DNA of 64,000 nucleotides from contig NZ_CP030059.1 in assembly GCF_015291745.1 (NCBI RefSeq), positions 3,375,501 to 3,439,500 on the forward strand, read 5' to 3'. Of the stretch, positions 8,007-18,892 are shown one piece after another. The notes under the pieces are model-generated. The model made no database searches. It was not told the origin of the DNA and worked only from the letters and a program-made list of their open reading frames with translations. Every line of letters begins with the position of its first letter. Position 1 is the stretch's first letter. The position numbers and the translations under genes are program-made. The DNA comes from Bradyrhizobium sp. CCBAU 53351 (GTDB lineage: Bacteria > Pseudomonadota > Alphaproteobacteria > Rhizobiales > Xanthobacteraceae).

Positions 8007-9596
8007 ATGATGTTCAGGATGATTGCGATCGTCGCGGGGTTGGGGCTGGCGCTCGCCGGCGCGGCGGAGGCCCAGACGCCGCGCAAGGGCGGAACCATCC
8101 GCATGACGGCGCCCTACGGATCGAGCTTCACCAGCCTCGACATTCACACCACGCAGCGCGCCCAGGACGAGATCTACGCCAAAGCGCTGCATCGCTCGCT
8201 CTACATCTGGAATTCCGCGGAAGGCAAACCGGTCCTGGAACTCGCCAAGGAGGACGTGGTCTCCGGCGGCGGCCTCGTTCACACCTTCAAGCTGCGCGAC
8301 GACGCCTATTTCCACAACGGCCGCAAGATGACGGCCGACGATATCATCTGGTCCTACAACCGCATCATGGACGGCACCAAGGCGTTTCCCGGCGCGCGAT
8401 ACGTCCGCGTGATCGAGGGCGCGGCCGCGGTCGAAAAGGGCCAGGCCAAGGAGATCTCCGGCCTGAAGAAGATCGACGATTTCACCATCGAGATGAAGCT
8501 GACCGAGAAGGTCGATCCGGGCTTCTATTTCTTCACCGCGCTGACCTCGATCTATCCGGCCGACGAGGGCGCCAAGGAGAGCTTCATCCAGAAGCCGATC
8601 GGGCTCGGACCGTTCAAGTTCGTCGAGCATGTGCCGGGATCGCGCATCGTGCTGGAGCGGTGGGACCGGTTCTACAAGCCCGGCAAGCCCTACGCCGACA
8701 AGATCATCGTGGCGGTCATGGGCGAGGCCGCGGCCCGCGACGTCGCTTTCCGCAACAAGGAGATCGACACCTCGGTGCTGGGACCTGCGCAATATGTCGC
8801 CTATCAGTCCGATGCCGCCCTCAAGGGCACCATCGTCGAGGTCGCCGAGGTCTTCACGCGCTATATGGGCATGAATCCAACGTTCAAGCCGTTTGCCGAC
8901 AAGCGCGTCCGGCAAGCGATCAACTACGCGATCGATACCGATTTGATCATCAACAAGCTGGTCAAGGGCAAAGCCTATCGCGCCACCAGCTGGCTGCCGC
9001 TGACCGCTCCGGCCTACGACAAGGCCATGAAGCCGTACCCCTACGATCCCGCCAAGGCCAAGCAGCTGCTCACTGAAGCCGGCTATCCCCAAGGCTTCGA
9101 ATTCGAATGGACCACCAGCCAGAACGAGAGCTGGGGCCTGCCGATCGTCTCGGCCGTCATCCCGATGCTGGACAAGGTCGGCATCAAGGCGAAGGTCAAG
9201 CAGGTCGAGACCGCGGTGCTGGCGGAGGTGGTTCGCACCGGCGACTACCAGGCCTTCATCTATTCCCAGGCGAGCGGCCCGGACCCGCTGGCTGCCCTCA
9301 AATGCTTCCACTCGTCGACGCCGCAGCCGGCGTGCAACTACATGACCTTCAAGAACGCTGATTTCGACAAGATCATCGACGAAGCCGGGCAGGCCGACGA
9401 TCCCGCCAAGCGCACCCAATTGCTGCAGAAGGCCAACGCGCTGCTCTATGAAGAGGCCCCGGTCTGGTTCTTCAACTACAACAAGGCGGTCATGGCGGTG
9501 CAGCCGTGGCTCAAGGGGATTCAGCTGAACGCGACGGAGCTGACCCATCAGAACGTCGAAGACCTCTGGGTCGACGAGACCTCGCCCGCGAAGTGA
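8007..9596 (+). CDS. ABC transporter substrate-binding protein, dipeptide/oligopeptide family
   Basis: Periplasmic solute receptor (SBP family 5) of the importer encoded by the next four genes. It has 529 residues with a signal peptide (MFRMIAIVAGLGLALAGAAEA, cleavage before QTPRKGG). Family features include GGTIRMTAPYG at the mature N terminus, LRDDAYFHNGRKMTADDIIWSYNR near 95-118, and KRVRQAINYAIDTD near 300. The natural substrate cannot be told: peptides, opines, glutathione or nickel complexes use the same fold. Start at 8007 with GGGGGACAC upstream; ATG 8010 is equally possible. Confidence 0.92.
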   Translation: MMFRMIAIVAGLGLALAGAAEAQTPRKGGTIRMTAPYGSSFTSLDIHTTQRAQDEIYAKALHRSLYIWNSAEGKPVLELAKEDVVSGGGLVHTFKLRDDAYFHNGRKMTADDIIWSYNRIMDGTKAFPGARYVRVIEGAAAVEKGQAKEISGLKKIDDFTIEMKLTEKVDPGFYFFTALTSIYPADEGAKESFIQKPIGLGPFKFVEHVPGSRIVLERWDRFYKPGKPYADKIIVAVMGEAAARDVAFRNKEIDTSVLGPAQYVAYQSDAALKGTIVEVAEVFTRYMGMNPTFKPFADKRVRQAINYAIDTDLIINKLVKGKAYRATSWLPLTAPAYDKAMKPYPYDPAKAKQLLTEAGYPQGFEFEWTTSQNESWGLPIVSAVIPMLDKVGIKAKVKQVETAVLAEVVRTGDYQAFIYSQASGPDPLAALKCFHSSTPQPACNYMTFKNADFDKIIDEAGQADDPAKRTQLLQKANALLYEEAPVWFFNYNKAVMAVQPWLKGIQLNATELTHQNVEDLWVDETSPAK

Positions 9597-9650
9597 CCTG
9601 CGCTCTCGCGCTCCCTCCATCGCCTCGAACGATGGAGGGAGAGAGGAACG

Positions 9651-10580
9651 GTGCCGATGCTCTCCTTCCTGATCCGTCGCTTGCTGCAGACCATCCCGAC
9701 CGTGCTGGCCGTCGTGTTGCTGGTCTTCGTGCTGTTCAGCGTCGTTCCCGGCAGCATCGTTTCCTCCATGAGCGACGACAGCGATCCGCAGGTCGAGCTG
9801 CGCATGAAGAAGCAGCTCGGTCTTGACCAGCCCGTCTATGTGCGTTTCGGAACCTACATCGCCCAGCTCGCGATCGGCGATTTCGGCACCTCGTTCCGGA
9901 CGCGGGAACAAGTCACGACCATGATCGCCAAGCGGGCATGGCCGACGCTGCAGCTGATCTTCGCGGCCATGGCGTTTGCGATTGTGATCGGCGTCCCCCT
10001 GGGGTTCATCGCGGCGCTGAAGCCCGGCGGCATCGTCGATACGGTGGCGATGGTCGTGGCGGTGTCGGGCCTGTCCATCGCCAAATTCTGGCTTGGCCTC
10101 GTCCTGATGTATCTGTTCGCGTTGAAGCTCGGCTGGCTGCCGAGCTTCGGCTATGGCGACGGCGGATTGAAATATCTGCTGCTGCCGGCCATCACCCTCG
10201 GCGTCTCGCCGATGGCGCTGTTTGCCCGGACGACGCGGGCCGCGGTCCTAGAGATCATGACGGCTGATTTCGTCCGCACGGCGCGCTCCAAGGGCATGAG
10301 CGAAATCAGGGTCGTGAAGTGGCATGTGATGCGCAATGCACTCGTCATCATCCTCACGACCGTCGGCCTGCAATTCGGCGGGTTGATGGGGCAGGCGGTC
10401 GTCGTCGAGAAACTGTTCTCCTGGCCCGGCATCGGCTCGCTGCTGGTCGACAGTGTCCTGCAGCGCGACATTCCGGCTGTCCAGGGCTCCATTCTCGTGG
10501 TGGTACTGGCCTTTCTCGCGATCAATCTGCTGATCGACGTGCTCTACGGCGTGATCGATCCCAGGATCAGATACGCATGA
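9651..10580 (+). CDS. ABC transporter permease, DppB type
   Basis: Inner-membrane permease of 309 residues with about six transmembrane segments. The N-terminal FLIRRLLQTIPTVLAVVLLVF is the DppB/OppB start signature, and the EAA-type loop ADFVRTARSKGMSE contacts the ATPases. GTG 9651 is used in frame; ATG 9657 (MLSFLIRR) is the more likely true start, after GAGAGAGGAACGGTG. It ends in an ATGA overlap with the second permease. Confidence 0.92.
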   Translation: MPMLSFLIRRLLQTIPTVLAVVLLVFVLFSVVPGSIVSSMSDDSDPQVELRMKKQLGLDQPVYVRFGTYIAQLAIGDFGTSFRTREQVTTMIAKRAWPTLQLIFAAMAFAIVIGVPLGFIAALKPGGIVDTVAMVVAVSGLSIAKFWLGLVLMYLFALKLGWLPSFGYGDGGLKYLLLPAITLGVSPMALFARTTRAAVLEIMTADFVRTARSKGMSEIRVVKWHVMRNALVIILTTVGLQFGGLMGQAVVVEKLFSWPGIGSLLVDSVLQRDIPAVQGSILVVVLAFLAINLLIDVLYGVIDPRIRYA

Positions 10581-11394
10581 AGCTCCGCGCCAATCTCGTC
10601 ATCGGTGGCGTCTTGTTCGCGCTGGCGATCGTGGTCGGCCTGCTGGCGCCGTGGATCGCGCACACCGATCCCGTCATGGACGCCAACCTGATGAATGCGG
10701 AAGAGCCGCCGAGCTGGACCTGGTGGTTCGGCACTGACGATCAGGGCCGCGACATCTATTCCCGCGTCGTGTACGGCGCGCGGGTCTCGCTGACGGTCGG
10801 CATCATCTCGCAGCTCATCAACAGCGTGATCGGCGTGGCCTTGGGGCTCAGCGCCGGCTATTTCGGCGGCTGGTGGGACGATGTCGTCAACGCCCTGACC
10901 AACCTCATGCTCGCGATCCCGTCGCTGATCTTCGCGCTGGCCATCATGGCGGTGCTCGGCCCCGGCCTGACCAGCCTGTTGATCGCGCTCGGGCTGACCA
11001 ACTGGTCCTTCACCTGCCGGATCGCGCGGGCCTCGGCGCTGTCGCTGCGGAGCCAAGGCTATGTGCAGGCGGCGACCGTGCTTGGCTATGGCGATCTGCG
11101 CATCATGATCACCCAGCTCCTGCCGAACATGCTCGGACCGCTCATCGTGATCGGCACGCTCGGCATGGGCAGCGCGGTGTTGTCCGAAGCCGCATTGTCG
11201 TTCCTAGGCCTCGGCGTCCGGCCCCCCTTTCCAAGCTGGGGCAGCATGCTGTCGGACGCCCGTGACCAGATCACGACGGCGCCGTGGCTCTCGGTATTTC
11301 CCGGCCTTGCCATCTTCCTGACGGTGCTCGGCCTCAATTTGCTCGGTGACGGCCTGCGTGACATTCTCGATCCGCAATCGCGGAGCCGGCGCAC

Positions 11395-11398
<4 letters not shown>
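10577..11398 (+). CDS. ABC transporter permease, DppC type
   Basis: Second permease of the peptide-type importer, 273 residues. The start ATG at 10577 overlaps the stop of the first permease (ATGA). Features include the WWFGTDDQGRDIYSRVVYGARVS periplasmic segment typical of DppC/OppC, an EAA loop near YVQAATVLGYGDL, and the C-terminal LSEAALSFLGLGVRPPFPSWGSML block. Its stop again overlaps the next start, so translation of the operon is coupled. Confidence 0.93.
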
Positions 11399-13417
<2,019 letters not shown>

Positions 13418-13445
13418 CATGACTTGGGATATTCAAAGCGCGTGC

Positions 13446-14573
13446 TCATTTCAACCCGGCCAACACCACGTCACGGATCACCCGGATCGGCGGCATCCAT
13501 TGCGTCTTGTCGGCGTAATTTCCGCAGATGATGGCGACCACCACGCCGAGATCGGGCATCGCGAACAGCCGCTGGCCGCCATAGCCGAAGCCGCCGATCC
13601 AGTGCGTGATCGGGCGGTTCGGCGGTTGGCCGTATTGCAAATCGCCGCTGTACCAGAAATAGCCGTATCGGCGCTGCTCGTCGCAAGGGACGTAGGGCTG
13701 GAACGATTTCGCGAGCCAGTCCGCTGAGACGATCTGACGTCCGTCCCATTGCCCGCGGTTGAGGATCAATTGCCCGATGCGTGCAAGGTCGCGCGGCGTC
13801 ATGCGCAGGCCGGAGGCGGGCGCCGGCTTTCCGTTGAAGCCCTTGGTCCATTCGGTCGGGCCGATCCCGAGGGGATCGAACAGGTGCGCGCGGGCAAAAT
13901 CCGGCAGCGACTGGCCGACGCTTTTCACCAGCAATTGCCCGATCAGCTCGGTGCCGGCGGCGCCGTAGATCCAGCGGGTGCCGGGATCTGAAATGAAAGG
14001 CCGGCTGAAGATGTAGCGCAGACGATCGGGCGCGCGCTCCATCCGGATTTCGCTGTTGTTGGGGTCTTGGTAGGGAATGTCCTCGTTCCAGTCGAACCCC
14101 AGCGTCATGGTGAGCGCATGCGCGACGGTCAGGCGCTGCAGGCGGGGATCGGTCGAGGCGTCGGCATAGTCGGGGAATTGCGCGATCAGCTTCTGGTTGG
14201 GCGCGGGTACCTTGCCGAGATCGAGCGCGATCCCGTAGAGCAGGCCGAGGATGCTCTTGGTGACCGAGCGCAAATCGTGCAGCGTGTCGGGGCCGAACGC
14301 GACGTGGCCGAGAGGAGTGCCCCAGGCTTCGTCCTCGCCGGCAAAATAGCGTTCGAGCACGAGCTTGCCCTCGCGCGTGACCACGACGCCGTGCAGGCCC
14401 CAGGCCCGCTTGTCCGCGATCAATCTGTCGAGCCGCTCATCGAGGTCGGAGGCGAAGCCCGCATCGGGCGGCGTTGTCGATTGCCATTGGAACGGAGCGG
14501 AGAGAAGCGGGCTGGCCGTCGTGAGAAGCGCACCTCCACCAAGGAGCGCGGCACGGCGATTGATTATAGACAT
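13446..14573 (-). CDS. Serine hydrolase, class C beta-lactamase/esterase family
   Basis: Exported penicillin-binding-protein-like hydrolase of 375 residues; the substrate is unknown (ester, D-peptide or similar). The nucleophile motif SxxK is SVTK within LHDLRSVTKSILGLLYG, and YGAAGTELIGQLL follows at the place of the second motif. The N terminus INRRAALLGGGALLTTASPLLSA looks like an export signal, with an arginine pair but not a full Tat motif. ATG 14573 was chosen because the in-frame extension upstream is arginine-rich and lacks protein character. True beta-lactamase activity is not implied. Confidence 0.85.
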   Translation of the reverse strand: MSIINRRAALLGGGALLTTASPLLSAPFQWQSTTPPDAGFASDLDERLDRLIADKRAWGLHGVVVTREGKLVLERYFAGEDEAWGTPLGHVAFGPDTLHDLRSVTKSILGLLYGIALDLGKVPAPNQKLIAQFPDYADASTDPRLQRLTVAHALTMTLGFDWNEDIPYQDPNNSEIRMERAPDRLRYIFSRPFISDPGTRWIYGAAGTELIGQLLVKSVGQSLPDFARAHLFDPLGIGPTEWTKGFNGKPAPASGLRMTPRDLARIGQLILNRGQWDGRQIVSADWLAKSFQPYVPCDEQRRYGYFWYSGDLQYGQPPNRPITHWIGGFGYGGQRLFAMPDLGVVVAIICGNYADKTQWMPPIRVIRDVVLAGLK

Positions 14574-14718
14574 CGCGAATTTCTCAAATCGATTGGATGG
14601 CCGACGATGCGTCACGGACAGCCGCCACGACGACAGCGTGCTCCTGTTTTGCCCGACGTGCCAAACGCCCCTGTGGCGCCGCCTCGCGCCACCCCGCGCC
14701 AAATTCCTTAATGATTTG

Positions 14719-14742
14719 TACTGTGCATGGGGTTGTTTTCGC
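14719..14742. repeat. Dispersed repeat TACTGTGCATGG..., copy 1
   Basis: A 24-bp sequence beginning TACTGTGCATGGGGTTG is identical, in inverted orientation, to 30247-30270, some 15.5 kb away. It lies just beyond the 3' end of the sugar permease gene. The flanking sequence on the permease side (GGTTTTTGTTTTGGCGG) is not shared exactly. It could be the conserved end of a small dispersed element or a transcription-end structure. Confidence 0.6.
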
Positions 14743-14763
14743 GGTTTTTGTTTTGGCGGCCGT

Positions 14764-15789
14764 CTACTCCGCCGTTTTTTCCCTCAAGCGCTGCGCATAG
14801 ACGTTGATGACCAGCGCCGCCAGCAGGATCAGGCCGCGGATCAGGATCTTCAGGAAGCTGTCGATGTTGACGTGGTCGAGGCCGTTGTTGAGGACACCGA
14901 GCACGAACAGCCCGACGATCGTGTTGCCGATGCCGCCGCGGCCGCCGAACAGGCTGGTGCCGCCGACGACGACGGCGGCGATGGAGTCGAGGAGGTAAGT
15001 GTCGAACTCGTTCTGCTGCGCGCTGCCGAAATGGGCGACGCCGAGCATGCCGCCGATGCCGGAGCACACCGCCGAGATCACCATGACGGCGCCGAGGATG
15101 AGCTTGACGTTGAGGCCGGAATATTCGGCGGCCTCGCGGTTGCCGCCGACCATGTAGACGTAGCGGCCGAAGCGCGTGTAGGTCAGCACCAGGTGGCCGC
15201 CGAGCAGCATTATGGCGGCGACGATGACGATCCAGGGAATGCCGCCGACCGAACCGGAGCCGAGCGTCGTGATCAGGCTCGGCACCTTGTAGGCGATCTG
15301 GCCGCGCACCAGCAGCGCCGAGATGCCGGCGGCGATCTGCATCATCGCCAGCGTCATGATGAAGGAGGGGATGCCGATCACGGTCAGCCCCAGCGCATTG
15401 ACGAGACCGAGCAGGGCGCAGAGCAGGATCGACAGGATGATCGCAACGGCGCCGGGCAGCGGGATGTTGGCGATGTTGACGTAGGATTCCTGCAGCGTGA
15501 AATAGGCGACCGCGATGCCGGTGACGTTGGCGATGCTGGCGATCGACAGGTCGATCTCGGCGCAGAGGATCACGAAGGTGAGGCCGACCGCGATGATGCC
15601 GGTCACCGACACCTGGGTCAGGATGTTGCCGAGATTGTCGAGCGTCGCGAAAGAGGGGCTGGCGAAGGCGAAGAAGGCGGACAGGAAGATCAGGGTGAGG
15701 AACGGGGCGATGTTGCGCATCTGCGAGCGCAGGAAGGGCGCAAGGCCCCGCGCTCGCTGCCCCGCCGCCAAAGCCGTGTCACTGCTCAT
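14764..15789 (-). CDS. Sugar-type ABC transporter permease (RbsC family)
   Basis: Inner-membrane permease of 341 residues with about ten transmembrane segments; RbsC/branched-chain superfamily. GLTFVILCAEIDLSIASIANVTG near residue 65 and GRYVYMVGGNREAAEYSGLNV near 210 are family marks, and GGTSLFGGRGGIGNTIVGL is near the C terminus. ATG 15789 is preceded by GGAGAAG, a good ribosome site, although the frame is open further upstream inside the ATPase gene. It is the last gene of a three-gene importer operon. Confidence 0.92.
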   Translation of the reverse strand: MSSDTALAAGQRARGLAPFLRSQMRNIAPFLTLIFLSAFFAFASPSFATLDNLGNILTQVSVTGIIAVGLTFVILCAEIDLSIASIANVTGIAVAYFTLQESYVNIANIPLPGAVAIILSILLCALLGLVNALGLTVIGIPSFIMTLAMMQIAAGISALLVRGQIAYKVPSLITTLGSGSVGGIPWIVIVAAIMLLGGHLVLTYTRFGRYVYMVGGNREAAEYSGLNVKLILGAVMVISAVCSGIGGMLGVAHFGSAQQNEFDTYLLDSIAAVVVGGTSLFGGRGGIGNTIVGLFVLGVLNNGLDHVNIDSFLKILIRGLILLAALVINVYAQRLREKTAE

Positions 15790-15800
15790 GTGCTTCTCCG

Positions 15801-17303
15801 TCACGCCGCTTCCAGCAGGCGGTCCTTGCTGACCGGCTCGTTCTTGAATTCCCGCACCAACGCGCCGCGCTTGAGCACGAGGATGCGGTCGGCCAGCGAC
15901 AGCACCGTTTCCGGCTCGGTCGACAGCACGATGATCGCAAGCCCCTTGGTGCGGAGGTCGCGGACGATGTTGATGACGTCGTTCTTGGCGCCGACATCCA
16001 TGCCGCGGGTCGGCTCGCATAGCACCAGAAGCTTGGGCGGATAGGTCAGCCATTTCGCCAGCGCAACCTTCTGCTGGTTGCCGCCGGAGAGCATGCCGAG
16101 ATCGAGGCCGACCACGGGCGGCCTGATTTGGAGCTGCTCGACCTGACGCTGCGCGATGTCGCGCTCCTGCGCGGGCTTGAGCAGCAGCGACGAGATGCGA
16201 TCGAGGATGCTGATCGAGATGTTCTTGTAGACCGGCTCCTGGTGAAACAGCATGTCGCGCCGGCTCTCCGGCACCAACGCCACGCCGGCGCGCCGCGCCG
16301 CAGCCGTGCTGGCGAAGGTCTTGGGCTGACCCTCGACAAGAAGCGTGCCGCTGTCCGGCTTCAGCTTGCCGAACAGGATGCGCGACAGCTCCTGCTGGCC
16401 GCAGCCCATGAAGCCGTAGATGCCGAGCACCTCGCCGGCGCGCGCCTCGAAGGAGATGTCCTTCAGACTGCGGGACAGCGAGAGCTGATCGACCTTGAGA
16501 ACGATCTGGCTGTCACGCGGCTGCGGCAGCATCAGATCGTCGGTGTAGCTGTGCTCGAGCGCCTCGCCGCCGCGGCCGATCATGGCCTCGATCAACGCGC
16601 CCTTGCTGGTCGCGGCGCTGGCGGTCTCCGCGACCTTCCGCCCGTTCCGGAACACGGTGACCGTATCGGAGACCAGCAGGATGTCCTCGATGAAATGCGA
16701 GATGAAAACGATGCTGGTGCCTTGCTCGCGCAGCCGACGGAGCGTCGCGAAGAGACGCTCGACCTCGGGCGGGGAAAGCGCGGAGGTCGGCTCGTCCAGG
16801 ATGACGATGCGGGCACCGGAGAACAGCACGCGCGCGATCTCGATCAGCTGCTGCAGCCCGATGGGCAGATCGCCCAGCCGCGACATCGGATCGACGTCGA
16901 TGCCGAAGCGGGCGAGCTGCTCGCCGGCCTCGCGGGCCATCCGCCGCCATTGCACGAGGCCGAGCGCATTGGTCGGCTGGTTGCCCAGGAAGACGTTCTC
17001 GGCGACCGTGAGATCGGGCGCGACGCTGAGCTCCTGGTGCACCATGGCGATGCCGGCGGCGTGCGCATCGCGCGCCGAGCGGAAATGCGTCTCCGCCCCG
17101 TCGATCAAGAAGCGGCCGGAGAACTCGGTATGCACGCCGGCGATGATCTTCATCAGCGTGCTTTTTCCAGCGCCGTTCTCGCCGACGAGACCGTGGATCT
17201 CGCCGGGATGGAGCGCAAAATCGACACCACGAAGGGCTTCGACGCCGCCGAAGCTCTTCGTGATGCCCTGCAGTTCAAGGATGGGCGAACGACCCTCTGA
17301 CAT
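15801..17303 (-). CDS. Sugar-type ABC transporter ATP-binding protein, two ABC domains
   Basis: Tandem ATPase of 500 residues, RbsA/XylG type. The first domain has Walker A GENGAGKS (about 40-47) and Walker B IVILDEPTSAL; the second has a degenerate Walker A GFMGCGQQE, the signature LSGGNQQK and LVLCEPTRGMDVG. The asymmetric second domain is normal for this family. It lies 21 bp downstream of the binding-protein gene in transcription order. Confidence 0.93.
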   Translation of the reverse strand: MSEGRSPILELQGITKSFGGVEALRGVDFALHPGEIHGLVGENGAGKSTLMKIIAGVHTEFSGRFLIDGAETHFRSARDAHAAGIAMVHQELSVAPDLTVAENVFLGNQPTNALGLVQWRRMAREAGEQLARFGIDVDPMSRLGDLPIGLQQLIEIARVLFSGARIVILDEPTSALSPPEVERLFATLRRLREQGTSIVFISHFIEDILLVSDTVTVFRNGRKVAETASAATSKGALIEAMIGRGGEALEHSYTDDLMLPQPRDSQIVLKVDQLSLSRSLKDISFEARAGEVLGIYGFMGCGQQELSRILFGKLKPDSGTLLVEGQPKTFASTAAARRAGVALVPESRRDMLFHQEPVYKNISISILDRISSLLLKPAQERDIAQRQVEQLQIRPPVVGLDLGMLSGGNQQKVALAKWLTYPPKLLVLCEPTRGMDVGAKNDVINIVRDLRTKGLAIIVLSTEPETVLSLADRILVLKRGALVREFKNEPVSKDRLLEAA

Positions 17304-17324
17304 GAAAGTTCAGGTCTTGGAGGC

Positions 17325-18347
17325 TCAGATCAGGAAGTGATCCTGCATCCATTGCATCCCGGCGGCGTTGGCCTTGGTCACGACCGGACCGTCGGTGACG
17401 ACGTTCTTGGGAATGCCCTGTCCGCTCTTCTCGCCGCCGACCACGGCCGAGACGCCGGCGATGACGGCGCCGCCATGGATGCGGCAGGAGGGATTGCGGA
17501 CGGTTGCGAACATGCGGCCTTCGCTCACCGCCTGGATCGCCGGCGGCATGGCATCGACGCCGCCGATCAGGATGTTGGTGCGGCCGCGGGCCTTCATGAT
17601 GTTGGCGGCGGCGAGCGCCATGTCGTCATTGTGGAAGAAGGCCGCGTCGATCTGGGGATACTTCGTGAGGTAGGTCTCCCAGAGCCGGGCGGTCTTCGAC
17701 ACGTCCCAGTCGGCGGGCTGGGTGTCGAGCACCTCGATCCCCGGGAATTGCTTCACCGTGTTGGTGAAGCCCTTGGCCCGTCCTTGCGCGCCGGTGTGGC
17801 CGAGCGCGCCCTGCGTCATGATGATCTTGCCCTTGCCGCCCATCGCGTTGCACAGCGCCTGCGTCACCGAGGCGCCCATGAACTCGTTGTCGGGAGCGAG
17901 GAAGGAGTGCACGTTGATCTGGTCGAGCGGCGCGATCAGCGTGTCCATGTCGATCACGGGCGTGCCGGCGTCGATCATCTTCTGTACGGGCTGGGTGAGG
18001 GTGCCGATGCCGAAAGCCTGGATCGCGACGAAGTCCCATTTCTGCGAGGCCATGTTATCGATCGCGGCGCGCTGCTTGACGGCGTCGAGCTGGCCGTCGA
18101 ACCAGGTGACCTCGACGTTGAACAGCTTGCCCCAGAATTCGGCGGCCTGCTTTCCTTGCGCGCACCAGGTGGCCTGCAGGCCCGCATTGGAGAATGCCGC
18201 CTTCAGCGGCTTCTCGCTGCGCCCGACCTCGGCGGCCAATGCGGGGTTTATCCCCATGCTGCCGAGCAGGGCAGCTCCGGCGCCGGCGGTCGCGGCCGCC
18301 TGAAGAAGATCGCGCCTCGTCGTCGAGAAATCTTTCGTCCCGGACAT
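17325..18347 (-). CDS. Sugar-type ABC transporter substrate-binding protein
   Basis: Periplasmic receptor, 340 residues, peripla_BP_4/RbsB family, first gene of the operon. The N terminus STTRRDLLQAAATAGAGAALLG is a Tat-type signal ending near NPALAA. Binding-fold features include KAAFSNAGLQATWCAQ, VIDMDTLIAPLDQ, FFHNDDMALAAANI and ILIGGVDAMPPAIQAV. The ligand cannot be named; sugars, polyols and autoinducer-like sugars are possible. A strong ribosome site GGGAGCGAGCG precedes the ATG. Confidence 0.9.
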   Translation of the reverse strand: MSGTKDFSTTRRDLLQAAATAGAGAALLGSMGINPALAAEVGRSEKPLKAAFSNAGLQATWCAQGKQAAEFWGKLFNVEVTWFDGQLDAVKQRAAIDNMASQKWDFVAIQAFGIGTLTQPVQKMIDAGTPVIDMDTLIAPLDQINVHSFLAPDNEFMGASVTQALCNAMGGKGKIIMTQGALGHTGAQGRAKGFTNTVKQFPGIEVLDTQPADWDVSKTARLWETYLTKYPQIDAAFFHNDDMALAAANIMKARGRTNILIGGVDAMPPAIQAVSEGRMFATVRNPSCRIHGGAVIAGVSAVVGGEKSGQGIPKNVVTDGPVVTKANAAGMQWMQDHFLI

Positions 18348-18358
18348 CGCTCGCTCCC

Positions 18359-18370
18359 ATAAAATTTTAT
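18359..18370. promoter_or_regulatory. Palindrome upstream of the sugar importer operon
   Basis: ATAAAATTTTAT is a perfect 12-bp palindrome lying 11 bp before the start codon of the binding-protein gene, next to its ribosome site. It stands out in GC-rich DNA. It could be a repressor site or simply an unstructured, AT-rich initiation region; no regulator gene is adjacent. Confidence 0.25.
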
Positions 18371-18487
18371 CGTCGGCGCGTCATTGGTTGCGCGACCGAT
18401 GGCGAAAGTGTCTCACAAGAGTTGGCGCCACTCAATCTGCAATCACTCGCGCAATCAGGACAGGTCGCGTTGGTGCAGCGCAAAGTG

Positions 18488-18892
18488 TCAGACCGCTGCG
18501 CCGGCGAATGCGTCGATTTCGACGAGCAACTGGTCCCAGGCGCTTGTGATCTCGATTGACCATTGATCGCCGAGCAGGTCGCGCAGGCAATCCCTGATGA
18601 TGGCGAAGAACGCGATGAACAGCTCGCGCGGAGTGCCGTAGCCATCGTGCGAGACGACTTCGCAAGCGATCAGCCGGAAATGTCCGCGGCGCTGACTGGC
18701 GAAATCGAGGATGGCCTCGATCGCGAGCGCGAGCATCGAGCCCTTCACGAGGTCGCGGCCATCCGAGCGGAACATCGCTTGCGTTTCGGGATGCGCATCG
18801 AACAGGCGTTGGTAGACGAGGGGTGTCAGATCCGCGCAACGTGAGGCGGCGAGCTCGAAGCTGATTTCGATGGGATTGGACGAAGCATTCAT
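18488..18892 (-). CDS. Globin-family protein
   Basis: A 134-residue single-domain globin, probably haem-binding. The order is LTPLVYQRLFDAHPETQAMFRSDG (B/C helices with the conserved Phe), VKGSMLALAIEAILDFA (E helix) and ACEVVSHDGYGTPRELFIAFFAII, where His of SHDGYG is the likely proximal ligand as in the Vitreoscilla haemoglobin/flavohaemoglobin group. No reductase domain is present. Role in oxygen or nitric oxide handling is an inference. It stands alone between the sugar importer and a terminator. Confidence 0.8.
   Translation of the reverse strand: MNASSNPIEISFELAASRCADLTPLVYQRLFDAHPETQAMFRSDGRDLVKGSMLALAIEAILDFASQRRGHFRLIACEVVSHDGYGTPRELFIAFFAIIRDCLRDLLGDQWSIEITSAWDQLLVEIDAFAGAAV

Noticed and set aside
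13446..14573. Calling the serine hydrolase a beta-lactamase resistance gene
   Set aside because: Only the SxxK motif and overall fold are clear; most family members are esterases or peptidases.
14365..16044. Plus-strand 559-codon frame over the sugar permease
   Set aside because: Shadow of the minus-strand permease and ATPase genes; Asp/Gln/Gly-rich, no domain.
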